Positions 52,534-62,295 of a stretch of DNA of 64,000 nt are shown one piece after another. A model generated the notes under the pieces. The model ran no database searches. It had not been told where the DNA came from and worked only from the letters and a program-made list of their open reading frames with translations. The position numbers and the translations under genes are program-made. How positions within the stretch are numbered: position 1 is the first letter of the stretch; each line of letters begins with the position of its first letter. Source of the stretch: Desulfatitalea sp. BRH_c12 (GTDB lineage Bacteria; Desulfobacterota; Desulfobacteria; Desulfobacterales; Desulfosarcinaceae); the NCBI GenBank assembly GCA_000961655.1, contig LADR01000038.1, positions 62,001 through 126,000 on the forward strand. The letters are read 5' to 3'.

Positions 52534-53301
52534 ATGATCCACAATCCAGCAATCAGCCCCTTTTTTAGAAGCATCCTGTTCATCCTCGCCGCCTGCGCGG
52601 GGGCCGCCGGTTTTCAGCCGCAGGCCATGGCCGAAACGGACATGCGTGAGCCCCTTGCCGCCATCCGCGTACCCGAAGAGGCACCCATTCCGTCTTCCGC
52701 TTTGGAACAGCGGCTCATCCAGGAAGGTCTGGTGGACGTTCGCGCAATGGACCCGGACATCAGGGTCGATCTGAAATACGCCCAGGCGGACAACTTCATG
52801 GGAATGAACGTTTACGGCGACCTGCAGGGCGCCTATCTTCGCCCGCAAGCCGCCCGGAAACTCGTCAAGGCCAACCAGATCCTGCGCGAACGTCATCCCG
52901 ACCTGTGTATCCTTGTCGTCGACGCCCTCAGGCCGCGATCCATACAGCATAAAATGTGGAAAATCGTGGCCGGCACGCCGATGCAGCCCTATGTCGCGAA
53001 CCCTCATTACGGATCCATGCATAATTTTGGGGCTGCTGTGGATGTGACGCTTTATAATGTAAAAACCGATGAGCGCCTGGATATGGGAACCCCGATCGAT
53101 TTTTTCGGGCCCATGGCGCAGCCAAGGCTGGAAGCCCGGCATTCACGCGAAGGCAAGCTGAGCGAACGGCAGGTTGAGAATCGTCTCATACTGCGAAATA
53201 CCATGCGCGCTGCGGGATGGCACATGCTCAACATCGAATGGTGGCACTTCAACGCTTTTCCCCGCGACTACATTCGACGGACCTATACCATTATCGAATA
53301 G
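52534..53301 (+). CDS. D-Ala-D-Ala dipeptidase (VanX/M15D-type) secreted peptidase
   Basis: A protein of about 255 residues with a signal peptide (FFRSILFILAACAGAAGF..QAMA). The M15 zinc site is present: SMHNFGAAVDVTLY (SxHxxGxAxD, the first His and Asp), and EWWHFNAFPRDY (the EWWH motif with general-base Glu and third ligand His). VVDALRPRSIQHKMW provides the usual Arg. It would cut D-Ala-D-Ala or a related cell-wall dipeptide. Start: ATG 52534 is used; TTG 52507, overlapping the previous stop, is the alternative. Follows the lipoprotein gene in the same direction, forming a three-gene envelope operon. Confidence 0.85.
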   Translation: MIHNPAISPFFRSILFILAACAGAAGFQPQAMAETDMREPLAAIRVPEEAPIPSSALEQRLIQEGLVDVRAMDPDIRVDLKYAQADNFMGMNVYGDLQGAYLRPQAARKLVKANQILRERHPDLCILVVDALRPRSIQHKMWKIVAGTPMQPYVANPHYGSMHNFGAAVDVTLYNVKTDERLDMGTPIDFFGPMAQPRLEARHSREGKLSERQVENRLILRNTMRAAGWHMLNIEWWHFNAFPRDYIRRTYTIIE

Positions 53302-53400
53302 TATCGCCAACAGCCAACCATCAATGTGATCCGACCGACATGCGTCTCCGGACCGCGGCTTTCGCCGGGGTCCGGATTTCGGACTTTTTTTAAGCGATCG

Positions 53401-55077
53401 TCATGCCTTTGCCTGTTTTTCGATCTCTTCGTCTCTTAATACCTTGCGCAGAATCTTGCCAGCCGCCGATTGGGGCAGTGCCGTCCTGAATTCGATCTCA
53501 CGCGGCACCTTGTAAGGCGCCATTTTTTCCTTGCAAAAAGCGATGATCTCTTCGGCCGTGAGCGTTTCTCCTTCGCGCAGAACGACGAAGCTCTTGACCG
53601 TTTCACCGCGGTAGGCATCCGGGACGCCCACTGTAACGGCATCCTTGATTTTGGGATGACCATACAGGACTTCGTCTACTTCGCGCGGATAAATGTTGAA
53701 ACCGCCGGCGATGATCATGTCTTTCTTGCGATCCACGATAAAGAGAAATCCATCTTCGTCCTGAACGACGACATCACCTGTGTGCAGCCAACCATCAACA
53801 AGCTGTCCGGCCGTTTCTTCAGGGTTGTTCCAGTACTCCTTCATGACTGCCGGACCTTTGATGAGCAGTTCTCCGGGCTGCCCCAGGGGCACATCGGTAA
53901 CACCATCGTCGATGTCGACGATGCGAATGTCATTGTCCGGCGCCGGAATGCCGATACTGCCAGGCTTCTTCTTGCCCAGGATCGGATTGAAGGTCCCCAG
54001 ACCCGATGTCTCACTCATGCCCCACGCTTCGGTGATGAAGACGCCCATGTCCCTCAACCGTTCGATTAACTCGACCGGGCAGGGCGCCGCACCAGAATTC
54101 ACGATGTGAATTTTTCTGCTCAGATCGATCTCTCCGATTCTCGGATGATTGATCAGGGCTGTGAGAATGGTGGGTACGGCCGGAAAATAGGTGATTTCAT
54201 CCACGGACTTAAGCAGGTCGATGATCTCATCCGCGTTGAAGCGCGGCACCAGGATCAGCGTGGCCGCATTGAAAAGGGTCCAGTTGGCGATGAGGTTACC
54301 GTAAACATGGTAGAGCGGAATAATGATCAGCGCGGTGCGGCGTTCGGGGGCAATGAATTGCAGGATGGGGTACATGCGCGGCGAGGTTTGCATCACGGCT
54401 GCAATCAGGTTTGCGTGCGTGAGTACCACTCCCTTGGGGATCCCGGTGGTTCCGCCCGTGAACTGAATGACGGCCGGATCCGCGTTGTCCACTTGCACGC
54501 GTGGCCGTTGAATGTTGCCACATCCGTCCAGCAACGCCGTGAACTGGTACCAACCCGGTTCCAGGTCGCAGGAAATAGCGGGTCCTCTTTCCAGAGCATA
54601 ATCCCGCCGATGGGTGACAATGACCCTGGCGATGGGGACTTCGCGACATAACTCCCGGACGCGCGCAGCCGTCTCATCCAGTGTAAACAGTGTGCTCAGG
54701 CCGGTATTGGCGGCGATCACTGAAAGTTCTTCGCGGGTATAGGCAGGATTCAAGTTGACCACGATGCCGCCCAGGCACAAGGTCGCATAATAGGCGATTA
54801 GATATTGGGGGCAATTGGGCAACTGGATGCCGACGCGGTCGCCCTTTTTGACCCCGATGGCTGCCATGGCGTTGGCCATGCGCAACACCCTTTCACGATA
54901 CTCCCGATAGGTGATTTGCGCGCCTTCGTAGTACAGGGCCGCCTTATCCGGCAGGGCGTTGGCCGGAATCTGCAGCAAATCCTGAACCGCAATGCGCGGA
55001 TAACGTATCGATACAGGTACATTGTAATCGTAATGCGGGTGCCAAATTCGCGTGAACGTGTTTTCCTTGGGGTCCAT
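53401..55077 (-). CDS. Long-chain acyl-CoA synthetase (FadD-like)
   Basis: A 558-residue AMP-forming ligase. ATG 55077 has GGGAGG eight bases upstream; a longer frame to 55257 lacks a site. P-loop-like motif: IQFTGGTTGIPKGVVLTHAN (about residues 205-225). Then LIIIPLYHVYGNL, TEAWGMSETSGLGTFN (adenylation motif), GWLHTGDVVVQDEDGFLFIV DRKKD region and INPREVDEVL-like IYPREVDEVLYGHP, with the C-terminal catalytic Lys in LPQSAAGKILRKVLRDEE. It activates fatty acids for beta-oxidation or membrane lipids and fits the fadJ-like gene at the left end. It is divergent from the TAXI transporter genes. Confidence 0.92.
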   Translation of the reverse strand: MDPKENTFTRIWHPHYDYNVPVSIRYPRIAVQDLLQIPANALPDKAALYYEGAQITYREYRERVLRMANAMAAIGVKKGDRVGIQLPNCPQYLIAYYATLCLGGIVVNLNPAYTREELSVIAANTGLSTLFTLDETAARVRELCREVPIARVIVTHRRDYALERGPAISCDLEPGWYQFTALLDGCGNIQRPRVQVDNADPAVIQFTGGTTGIPKGVVLTHANLIAAVMQTSPRMYPILQFIAPERRTALIIIPLYHVYGNLIANWTLFNAATLILVPRFNADEIIDLLKSVDEITYFPAVPTILTALINHPRIGEIDLSRKIHIVNSGAAPCPVELIERLRDMGVFITEAWGMSETSGLGTFNPILGKKKPGSIGIPAPDNDIRIVDIDDGVTDVPLGQPGELLIKGPAVMKEYWNNPEETAGQLVDGWLHTGDVVVQDEDGFLFIVDRKKDMIIAGGFNIYPREVDEVLYGHPKIKDAVTVGVPDAYRGETVKSFVVLREGETLTAEEIIAFCKEKMAPYKVPREIEFRTALPQSAAGKILRKVLRDEEIEKQAKA

Positions 55078-55481
55078 GCCTGCCTCCCTGAATGATTTTA
55101 AGGATTCAAATAGGCGGGGACCATAACGACAATCGCGTCCTAAAGCAAGCTCCGGATGGCGGAGGGTGGGCGACTTCTTGTTTGCCATTGTCAAACACAA
55201 TTCTGCAGTCAAAAAAAGCGAGCGTACGCTTTTTATTTGGCAAATAGCTAAGTTCATGCTACCTGTGCTGAATTGGCTAAATAAGTCAAACCACGTTCAC
55301 GCCAGTTACGAAAGCGATGCGTTGACGATGCCTCGATTCACACCCCCGTACCATAACCACCCCTGTATAGAACTGTGGATTCAGCCATCACTGGATGGCG
55401 TCAGTGCGAAAGATGTCGGCAAAGCCCCCCTGACAGCTGCGTCAAAAGGGGTTGCATAACATTAAAAACAGAGGAGTAGGT
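55078..55481. other. Divergent intergenic region without a recognisable gene
   Basis: About 400 bases between fadD and the TAXI binding protein. Open frames here have no ribosome site or recognisable product. The strong GAGGAG site of the binding protein lies at the right end. I could not choose promoter boxes with confidence. Confidence 0.4.
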
Positions 55482-56687
55482 ATGCAAAGAAACGCGTTAT
55501 TCGTATCGATCACCGGCTTTTTTGTAGTGGTTTTTTTAGGGTTCAGCGCCGTGGCCTTTGCCGGGAATGAGGCTGATCAGGCATTCAAGTGGCCCGCTCT
55601 TTTCCGGATCGCCACACCGGCGACGCAGAGTGCCAGTTTCGCATCGGCGAACGGCTGGGGCCCTATGCTGCAGGCGGAAACAGGGATGGATGTGCGCGTC
55701 GTACCCGAGGACAGCGAGATTCGCAGGTATATCCGTTTTGCGTTGAAGAAGGAGTTCGAGCTTGTGTCGACATCGATCGCCGAAGTCGGTCTATCCATTC
55801 AGGGGGATAGCGGCTACGCTATTCAGGAAGCCGTTCACCAGCGTGCGGTGTGGCATCACAACGACACCCCCTGGAGCTTTGCGGTAAGGGGTGACTCCAA
55901 ATATAAAACCATCTACGACCTTAAACAAAAAGGGGTCCGGGTGGCGCTGTCCTCGCAATCACCGCCCATGATGCTGGCGGTCCAGGAGGCCTTGCCCGCC
56001 TTTCTCGGATGGACCAAGGAAGAGGCTGCCGCCAACTGGACTTTCGTGCCGGTCGGAAGCTATCCTGAGAACTGCCGGACGATTACCGACGGAAAAGCGG
56101 ATGTGAGCTACATGACGCCTATCAGTTCGATCACCTACGAAATGGAAGCCCACCCCCAAAAGATTCGATGGCTGGGCATGCCGGCCGACAACATAGAAGG
56201 GTGGGATGGATACTTGAAAGTACGCCCCACGATCATCCCCAACAAGATCGACTTTGGTGTCCCTTCAGCCATCGGCGTGGATGCCATGACATCCCCCTTC
56301 ATTTTCTGGACACGGCCCGATGTCGACCAGGAGATGGTCTATCATTTGACCAAGTGGTTTCATGAGCGATTTGAACAGTACAAGGGTGTGCATGCCATCA
56401 ATGCCAGAATGTCGATGGCGCACACGCGTACATTCTTGGATCGCAGCGCCTTTCCCATTGCCGAAGGCACGATTCGCTATCTGAGAGAGATCGGACAGTG
56501 GACTGAAGCGGATGACCACTGGAACCAAGCTCAGATAGACTTGATGGAACGTTGGATTGCCGCCCGCAACGCGGCTTTTAAAGAGGCCAAATCCAAAAAG
56601 ATCAAGCTCCATTGGGAAAACAAGGAGTACTTGGACATCTTGAAGAAGCACACGGAAGGTCTTCCGGTATTCAAAACCCGCTTGTAA
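55482..56687 (+). CDS. TAXI-family TRAP transporter solute-binding protein
   Basis: A 401-residue exported protein; ATG 55482 is preceded by GAGGAGTAGGT. Signal peptide: residues ~1-28 (ITGFFVVVFLGFSAVAFA). The mature part has the TAXI layout: FRIATPATQSASFASANGWG, EFELVSTSIAEVG, KTIYDLKQKGVRVALSSQSP, MMLAVQEALPAFLGWTKEEA, ENCRTITDGKADVSYMTP and a long helical C-terminus. It binds an unknown anionic or hydrophobic substrate, probably a carboxylate, and hands it to the permease coded 101 bases further on. It is longer than usual (~320-340), with ~60 extra C-terminal residues. Confidence 0.85.
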   Translation: MQRNALFVSITGFFVVVFLGFSAVAFAGNEADQAFKWPALFRIATPATQSASFASANGWGPMLQAETGMDVRVVPEDSEIRRYIRFALKKEFELVSTSIAEVGLSIQGDSGYAIQEAVHQRAVWHHNDTPWSFAVRGDSKYKTIYDLKQKGVRVALSSQSPPMMLAVQEALPAFLGWTKEEAAANWTFVPVGSYPENCRTITDGKADVSYMTPISSITYEMEAHPQKIRWLGMPADNIEGWDGYLKVRPTIIPNKIDFGVPSAIGVDAMTSPFIFWTRPDVDQEMVYHLTKWFHERFEQYKGVHAINARMSMAHTRTFLDRSAFPIAEGTIRYLREIGQWTEADDHWNQAQIDLMERWIAARNAAFKEAKSKKIKLHWENKEYLDILKKHTEGLPVFKTRL

Positions 56688-56788
56688 AACTTTATTGAAG
56701 CTGTTTCGGGCGGGGACGGGCCCACATAGGCCGCTCGCCCGATGTCGGGACCAGAACTAAGGTGGCACAGAATTTTTGCGGAGGAACA

Positions 56789-58723
56789 ATGGTTCAACAG
56801 AAAGCGGGCATAAAATCCAATGCGGAAACGACACGGCTGGGGGACTTGACCAGTTGGCAGGGCATCGTCTTCCTGGTGTTGTCTATTCTGGGCATTGGTC
56901 TTTCCATCTATTATATGTTCGGATTCCAGATCAAGGGGCGCGTGCTTCTCGATGTGGAATATTACTGGCTTTTTATCGGGCTCTTCTCGGCGGCAGTTTT
57001 TATTTCGATGCCGGCCACCAAAAAAGTCGGCAGCCCGCCCTGGTATGATATCCTTCTGGCAGTGGTCATCCTGGGGGTCTGCGTGTTTTTTTTCTTAAAT
57101 GCCCGCGACATGATCATCATGGGCTGGAGCCATATCCCGCTGGGCATTCTTACCTGGGTCATTATGATGGAGGCCGCCCGGCGCAGCGGGGGGTTCTCCT
57201 ATTTCCTGGTGGTTTTGCTGCTGGGCATCTACCCACTCGTGGCCCACTGGTTCCCTGGTATTTTTAAAGGGATCAATTACGGATTTACTCAGATTATCGA
57301 AGCCCACGTCTTCCGAAACGAAGGCATGATGGGGATCACCACCAAAATCATTGCAGAAATCATCCTGGGATTCCTTGTGTTTGCCGGCGTGCTGCTGGCC
57401 ACCGGGGCGGGAGATTTTTTTATCGATCTGGCCAATGCCATTTTTGGAAGATACCGTGGCGGTCCGGCCAAGGTGTCGGTCGTTGCCAGCGCTTTCTTCG
57501 GCAGTCTGAGCGGCAGCGTTTTTTCGAACATCGTCGGTACCGGTTCGATCACCATCCGAACTATGAAAAAGACAGGCTACCCAGCCGAATATGCCGGGGC
57601 CATCGAGGCTTGCGCATCCACGGGAGGGGTTCTGATGCCGCCGGTGATGGGGGCGATCGCTTTCGTCATGGCTGTCACCATCGGTGTGGACTATAGTGTC
57701 ATCATGATCGCCGCTATTCTACCCTCTTTCCTTTACTACCTGGGATTACTGCTGCAGGTGGATGGCTATGCCGCCCGGGCAGGATTGACCGGCTTGCCCA
57801 AAGAGGAGATTCCTTCGCTGAAAAGTGTTCTAGGCAGGGGATGGCCGTTTCTTTCGGTAATGATCTTTCTGATATGGGGGCTGCTGGTCATGCGCTGGGA
57901 ATACTTGGCGCCCTGGTATGCTTCCGTACTTATGTTCGCCCTTTCGTTTTTGAACAGACAGACCTGGATGACGCCCAAACGGGTGTTGACGACCATCCGG
58001 CAAATCGGTCTGTTGATCAGTCAAACCGCTGCCATTATTCTGCCCATCGCATTCGTGGTCAGCGGTCTGACCATCACGGGTGTCTCCGGGTCGGTGACGT
58101 CGGGATTGGTGAATCTGGGCGGCGGCAACATCTACCTGGTGCTCTTTATGGGTATCGGGGCGTGTTATATTCTCGGAATGGCCGGGCTTTCCATTGTTGC
58201 CTACATTTTCCTTTCTGTCACCCTGGCGCCGGCCATCATCACCTTGGGTGGGATGAATGTCGTTGCCGTTCATCTTTTCATAGTTTACTACGCCATGCTG
58301 TCCGGCATTACGCCGCCGGTAGCGGCCGCGGCATTTCTGGGGGCCACCGTCGCTGGTGCGCCGCCGATGAAAACCGCCTGGACGGCGATGCGTCTGGGAA
58401 TTGTGATCTACTTTGTGCCCCTGTTTTTCGTTTTCCAGCCGGCATTGGTACTGCAAGGCAACCTTTATCCCCTCTTTTACATACTGTCCTCCTGCATCCT
58501 GGGCATCGCGCTGATCAGCGGCGGCTGCGAAGGCTATCTTCAGGGCGCGGGCCGCGTGCCGAATTGGGCGCGCGGGCCGCTCCTGTTCGCGGGATTTCTG
58601 TTAAGCTTTCCCACACTGCTGGTTACCATTGTCGGGCTTGCGTTGTCGGCGGTCATGATCGTGACCATCGTGATGTCTAATCGCAAGAACGCCCAATTGG
58701 TGCAGGAACCGGCCAGGGCTTAA
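56789..58723 (+). CDS. TRAP transporter fused permease (4TM/12TM, TAXI type)
   Basis: A 644-residue membrane protein; GGAGG stands five bases before ATG 56789. The first ~130 residues carry four helices equivalent to DctQ. The DctM-like half has GDFFIDLANAIFGRYRGGPA, VVASAFFGSLSGSVFSNIVG, GYPAEYAGAIEACASTGGVL, MPPVMGAIAFVMAVTIGVDY, and later IVYYAMLSGITPPVAAAAFL and GATVAGAPPMKTAWTAMRLG, all typical of the DUF3394/TRAP fused permeases. It uses a sodium or proton gradient to import the ligand of the binding protein. A hairpin (58756-58787) follows the gene. Confidence 0.9.
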   Translation: MVQQKAGIKSNAETTRLGDLTSWQGIVFLVLSILGIGLSIYYMFGFQIKGRVLLDVEYYWLFIGLFSAAVFISMPATKKVGSPPWYDILLAVVILGVCVFFFLNARDMIIMGWSHIPLGILTWVIMMEAARRSGGFSYFLVVLLLGIYPLVAHWFPGIFKGINYGFTQIIEAHVFRNEGMMGITTKIIAEIILGFLVFAGVLLATGAGDFFIDLANAIFGRYRGGPAKVSVVASAFFGSLSGSVFSNIVGTGSITIRTMKKTGYPAEYAGAIEACASTGGVLMPPVMGAIAFVMAVTIGVDYSVIMIAAILPSFLYYLGLLLQVDGYAARAGLTGLPKEEIPSLKSVLGRGWPFLSVMIFLIWGLLVMRWEYLAPWYASVLMFALSFLNRQTWMTPKRVLTTIRQIGLLISQTAAIILPIAFVVSGLTITGVSGSVTSGLVNLGGGNIYLVLFMGIGACYILGMAGLSIVAYIFLSVTLAPAIITLGGMNVVAVHLFIVYYAMLSGITPPVAAAAFLGATVAGAPPMKTAWTAMRLGIVIYFVPLFFVFQPALVLQGNLYPLFYILSSCILGIALISGGCEGYLQGAGRVPNWARGPLLFAGFLLSFPTLLVTIVGLALSAVMIVTIVMSNRKNAQLVQEPARA

Positions 58724-58755
58724 GTGACCAGGGTTTAAGTGAATCGATCGGGAAC

Positions 58756-58787
58756 GTCCGTATGTCGCTGGAAAGCGACATACGGAC
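58756..58787. terminator. Hairpin after the TRAP operon
   Basis: GTCCGTATGTCGCT and AGCGACATACGGAC are a perfect 14-bp stem with the loop GGAA. There is no T-run on either side, so it could be a termination or RNA-stability element between the converging permease and DinB genes. Confidence 0.6.
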
Positions 58788-58823
58788 AGCCGCCTGCCTG
58801 CTATCCGCCTTCGCCGTTCAAAG

Positions 58824-59342
58824 TTACCCAACCGAAGTGCTATCAGCATCATACAGCGCGTTGCCCGCCGGCCAGGCTTGCAGCACTTGCCGCATGAAGG
58901 CCAGCTCGCCCGTATGATAGGCATTGTGGTCAGCCGCCAGCAGGATTTCCCGGTAGAGGGTGTACTCTTTGGCGTGGGCGATCGGTGCAAAGAGATCTAT
59001 TTCGCTGCTGGTGACCATCTTCTCCAATGTTCTGCGATCCGCCCGAAACAGCCGGATGGTCTTGCGCCAGCCGGCCTCATCTGTTTTTTCCATCGGCGCG
59101 GGGAAATAGCCTTGCGGCCATTCCGGCGAAATATGGTCGGGATCTTGAGTGAAGGCCACGATGTCCCACTGCACCCGCCGCATGTGTTCAATAATATGCC
59201 ATGGGGAATAATGCATATGCGGCGCTTTGTCATTGATTCGGGACATCGGGAAATCTTCGATGGCTTCCTCGAAAGTCATATGCGCATTGCCGCCGCGGAG
59301 CAATGCCAGAAGTTCCTGGCGGACGACATCTTTTTTGCTCAT
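58824..59342 (-). CDS. DinB-family protein
   Basis: A 172-residue helical protein starting at ATG 59342 (AAGAGG six bases before). The DinB-type four-helix bundle is suggested by the metal ligands: HYSPWHIIEHMRRVQWDIVA, where the His in IEHMR is the first, and LLAADHNAYHTGELAFMRQV, with the HNAYHTGEL motif giving the other two. Members are metal-dependent, often thiol transferases or hydrolases; the substrate is unknown. It is convergent with the TRAP operon. Confidence 0.82.
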   Translation of the reverse strand: MSKKDVVRQELLALLRGGNAHMTFEEAIEDFPMSRINDKAPHMHYSPWHIIEHMRRVQWDIVAFTQDPDHISPEWPQGYFPAPMEKTDEAGWRKTIRLFRADRRTLEKMVTSSEIDLFAPIAHAKEYTLYREILLAADHNAYHTGELAFMRQVLQAWPAGNALYDADSTSVG

Positions 59343-59642
59343 AATAATCCTCTTCATACCTTTCTGCTGACCTGCGTCTGCGCCCTTACGCGAACCCTCG
59401 TTGCCGTGTTATCGCAGGAGATTCCATCTGTAGGGGCGACCGGCGGTCGCCCCTGCAGCGAGCATCGTGATCGATCAAAATGTCCATTCGCCCCACCGAT
59501 CCAGTGACATTTCCCCGCACCGGGCGAACACAGGTTCGCCCCCCTAAGAAAGAACGAAGTTCTGTTCGGTCAGTGGAAAAGGTTGTCACTGCCGACCCTT
59601 TATGCCATCATGATGCGTTTTGGATGCGATTGGATTGCGACG

Positions 59643-60572
59643 ATGCAAATTCTGGCCACCATCATTCCTATTTTCATCATCGTAATGCTGGGCTGGGCGG
59701 TTCACCGACGCGGGTTTTTGCCGGATGGATTCTTGGGACCCGCCAACCGGCTGGTATTTTACGTGGCAATACCCGCAATGATCTTTCAATCCATTGCCCA
59801 ATCGACCCTCCGCGAATGGTTCAATCCGCTTGTGATCATCATGACCCTGATGGCCGCGGCGATCGCTTACGCGTGCGCCTGGCTGACCTGTTATACGACC
59901 CACATGCACCGGTCCATGGCCGGCACATTCATTCAAAGCGCGGGTCATGGCAATCTGGGATATATCGGCCTGGCCGTGGCCTACTATTTTCTGGGAAATG
60001 CGGGTCTGGTGCACGCCAGCGTGATCGCAGGCTTCCTGATGATTTTGCAAAACCTGTTATCGATCGTGGCCCTGCAGGCCTATTCCCCCAAAACCGCCGC
60101 TACTGCTACCCAGAACCTGCGCATGATTGCGGCCAAGGTGATGGGCAATCCCATTATTCTGGCTGTACTGGCCGGCATGGCGCTTTCGGTTTTTGCAATT
60201 AAGCTGCCCCTGATCGTCGAACGCAGTTTAACCATCCTGAGCGGGTTGTCGCTGCCGACCGCGTTGCTGATCATCGGTGCCTCCTTGTCGCTTGAACGCA
60301 TGAAGGCGCATGGATGGATTGTCGGCGGCGCGGTCGCTATCAAATTGTTGTTGCTGCCTGGGTTGGGTTGGCTGCTCTACCACTGCTGCGATTTGCCCAA
60401 GGGTGATTTTCTGCCGGCATTGATCCTGCTGGCCTCTCCGACGGCAACCATCTCATTTGTCATGGCCAAGGAAATGCGAGGGGACGGTGATCTGGCCGTG
60501 GCCACCATTTCAGCCAGCACTCTGGCATCTGCCTTGACCTACATGTTATGGCTGAAAGTGGCCTCCGGATGA
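59643..60572 (+). CDS. AEC-family (auxin efflux carrier-like) transporter
   Basis: A 309-residue membrane protein with ten helices. ATG 59643 begins MQILATIIPIFIIVMLGWAV, the typical start of the family; ATG 59610/59613 upstream would add about ten residues, and neither has a strong ribosome site. RLVFYVAIPAMIFQSIAQS, SAGHGNLGYIGLAVAYYFLG and the later LLIIGASLSLERM are usual AEC elements. Such carriers export or take up organic anions, amino acids or malonate-like compounds; the ligand here is unknown. Confidence 0.85.
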   Translation: MQILATIIPIFIIVMLGWAVHRRGFLPDGFLGPANRLVFYVAIPAMIFQSIAQSTLREWFNPLVIIMTLMAAAIAYACAWLTCYTTHMHRSMAGTFIQSAGHGNLGYIGLAVAYYFLGNAGLVHASVIAGFLMILQNLLSIVALQAYSPKTAATATQNLRMIAAKVMGNPIILAVLAGMALSVFAIKLPLIVERSLTILSGLSLPTALLIIGASLSLERMKAHGWIVGGAVAIKLLLLPGLGWLLYHCCDLPKGDFLPALILLASPTATISFVMAKEMRGDGDLAVATISASTLASALTYMLWLKVASG

Positions 60573-60596
60573 TCTTGATGGCCGTGTGTGCCGGGC

Positions 60597-61349
60597 TCAT
60601 TTTTTCAGTGTTGCTTCAAGGAATTCCGTAAAGCGCCGCCACGATTGGTCATCCGCCATTTTCTGATACCGCGCTTCGCCAAAAACGGTAAAAGCATGCT
60701 CGGCGCCACCGTAGGTGATCATCTCGTGGGCGACACCGGCCGATTCAAGTTCCTTGGCCAAAGCGGCGAAGTGGTCCATGGTCACCGAACTGTCCGCTGA
60801 ACCGTGTAGAATCAGAAGCTTTCCTTGCGCTTCGGTGTAGTTTTGCCCTTGCGGTGTCTCCAGGCCACCGTGAAAAGTGACGAAACCTTTCATGTCCTGG
60901 CCGGATCGCGCCCATTCTAGCACTGCGGCACCACCGAAGCAGTAGCCCATCGCAACGGCATTATCGACATTGGCGCCTTTTCCCTTGGCTGTATCCAGGG
61001 CCCCCTTCATCAAGGCGCGCATTTTTTCTCTGTTGGTGTAGAGTTCCCCCGTATGCTGACGTTTGTCCTTCATTTCAGTGGGGCGTACGCCGGCGCCAAA
61101 CAGATCCAGCGCGAAAACAGCATACCCCAAATCAGCAAGCATTTTTGAACGTTTGATCTCATAGTCCGTCAACCCATCCCAATCATGAATCAATATGACG
61201 AGCGGTGCCTTATCGGAAGGGCTGATGTAGTAGCCCTCATACGACTGACCATCGATCTCATACCCCACCGGGGCGCCAGTGGCACCGAAAGCGGCCGTTG
61301 AAACAGACATGATTAAAAATGCGGGGATGGCATAGAAAAAATATCTCAT
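60597..61349 (-). CDS. Dienelactone hydrolase family protein, exported
   Basis: A 250-residue protein with signal peptide (residues ~1-22, FFYAIPAFLIMSVSTAAFGA). ATG 61349 has AAAGGAG nine bases upstream. The hydrolase part shows LVILIHDWDGLTDY, YAVFALDLFGAGVRP, the nucleophile elbow AVAMGYCFGGAAVLEW with Cys in the place of Ser as in dienelactone hydrolase, LLILHGSADSSV (Asp) and GGAEHAFTVFG (His). It acts in the periplasm, probably on an ester or lactone. The distance to the histidine-phosphatase gene (36 bases, same strand) suggests an operon. Confidence 0.88.
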   Translation of the reverse strand: MRYFFYAIPAFLIMSVSTAAFGATGAPVGYEIDGQSYEGYYISPSDKAPLVILIHDWDGLTDYEIKRSKMLADLGYAVFALDLFGAGVRPTEMKDKRQHTGELYTNREKMRALMKGALDTAKGKGANVDNAVAMGYCFGGAAVLEWARSGQDMKGFVTFHGGLETPQGQNYTEAQGKLLILHGSADSSVTMDHFAALAKELESAGVAHEMITYGGAEHAFTVFGEARYQKMADDQSWRRFTEFLEATLKK

Positions 61350-61385
61350 GGCAAGGAACTCCTTTCTGCTTTTTGCTTGCATACA

Positions 61386-62021
61386 TTACTCCCCTTGCGG
61401 GAAGTCACGCGCAAGTCGTTCCCAGTCCTCAGGGGCGAGTCGCGCGACGAGGTGGAATTTTCCATCGCCCCGAGGGGCGAAGACAACGGCCCCGGCTTCG
61501 CCGGCATAGGCACCGGACGCTGCCCGCATGAGATTGCCGTGGGCCACGATAACCGTATTGGTGCCAACGCGCGGAGGCGTCGCAAGTGCCTGGCGCGCCC
61601 TGTCGATCACGGCCTCACGCCCGCCTACGTAATCCGCCGCAAGCATATTCATGACCATGGGCGTGGGCGTAACTGGACCGATATCCATGAGCTGGGCGGT
61701 CTCGCGCGTACGGCAGTATTCGCTGGCCAAAATGCGGCCGATGGGAAGATCAAGGCGCCGGATGGCATCGCCTATCCGGCGTGCAACGACGCGTCCCTCT
61801 GTTGACAGTTGCCGCATTTCGCCCGGATCACAGCTTTTCCAATCGCCTTGCTTCGAGACGCGATCTTCCCGCGTCCAGTCGGTCGCGGCATGCCGGAAGT
61901 AGATAGTATATCCCCCCTGGCGTAGCGCGTCGATCAGCGCCTTGCCCGCGAGTCCGTCCTGAGCCCGTGCGTCGAGTGCTGTTGCGCACAGGCACAGTAA
62001 GAGCTGCAATAACACCTTCAT
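61386..62021 (-). CDS. Histidine phosphatase-family protein, exported
   Basis: A 211-residue protein; ATG 62021 is preceded by AAAGGCG, and longer in-frame starts up to 62078 have no site. Signal peptide: KVLLQLLLCLCATALDARAQ. The catalytic motif is YTIYFRHAATD (RHA in place of RHG), with a second Arg in YCRTRETAQ and the second His in VIVAHGNLMRAAS. It belongs to the phosphoglycerate-mutase-like phosphatases acting in the periplasm; substrate not known. It probably forms an operon with the dienelactone hydrolase gene downstream. Confidence 0.82.
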   Translation of the reverse strand: MKVLLQLLLCLCATALDARAQDGLAGKALIDALRQGGYTIYFRHAATDWTREDRVSKQGDWKSCDPGEMRQLSTEGRVVARRIGDAIRRLDLPIGRILASEYCRTRETAQLMDIGPVTPTPMVMNMLAADYVGGREAVIDRARQALATPPRVGTNTVIVAHGNLMRAASGAYAGEAGAVVFAPRGDGKFHLVARLAPEDWERLARDFPQGE

Positions 62022-62295
62022 GAAGCGCCTTTTGGTGGGCGCCCGTTGATTCAGTTTCGACCCCATGTGTCCAACCACTTATCTTACAAAAAAACGTAAG
62101 ATCAATAATGGCCGAGTAAAGGGAGTGCTGCTATCGCCGGCTTCAGCTTAGAAACGAATTACGCTACCTGTAGGGCGAACCTTGTGTCTGCCCGGTGCGG
62201 GCGATATATTATATTTTAGTTGCCAGTGCGCCAGTGACTGTTTGAGCGAGGCGAGTTGCGGCCCGTCCGGAGCGCACCTTATAGCCAGGTAGCCA

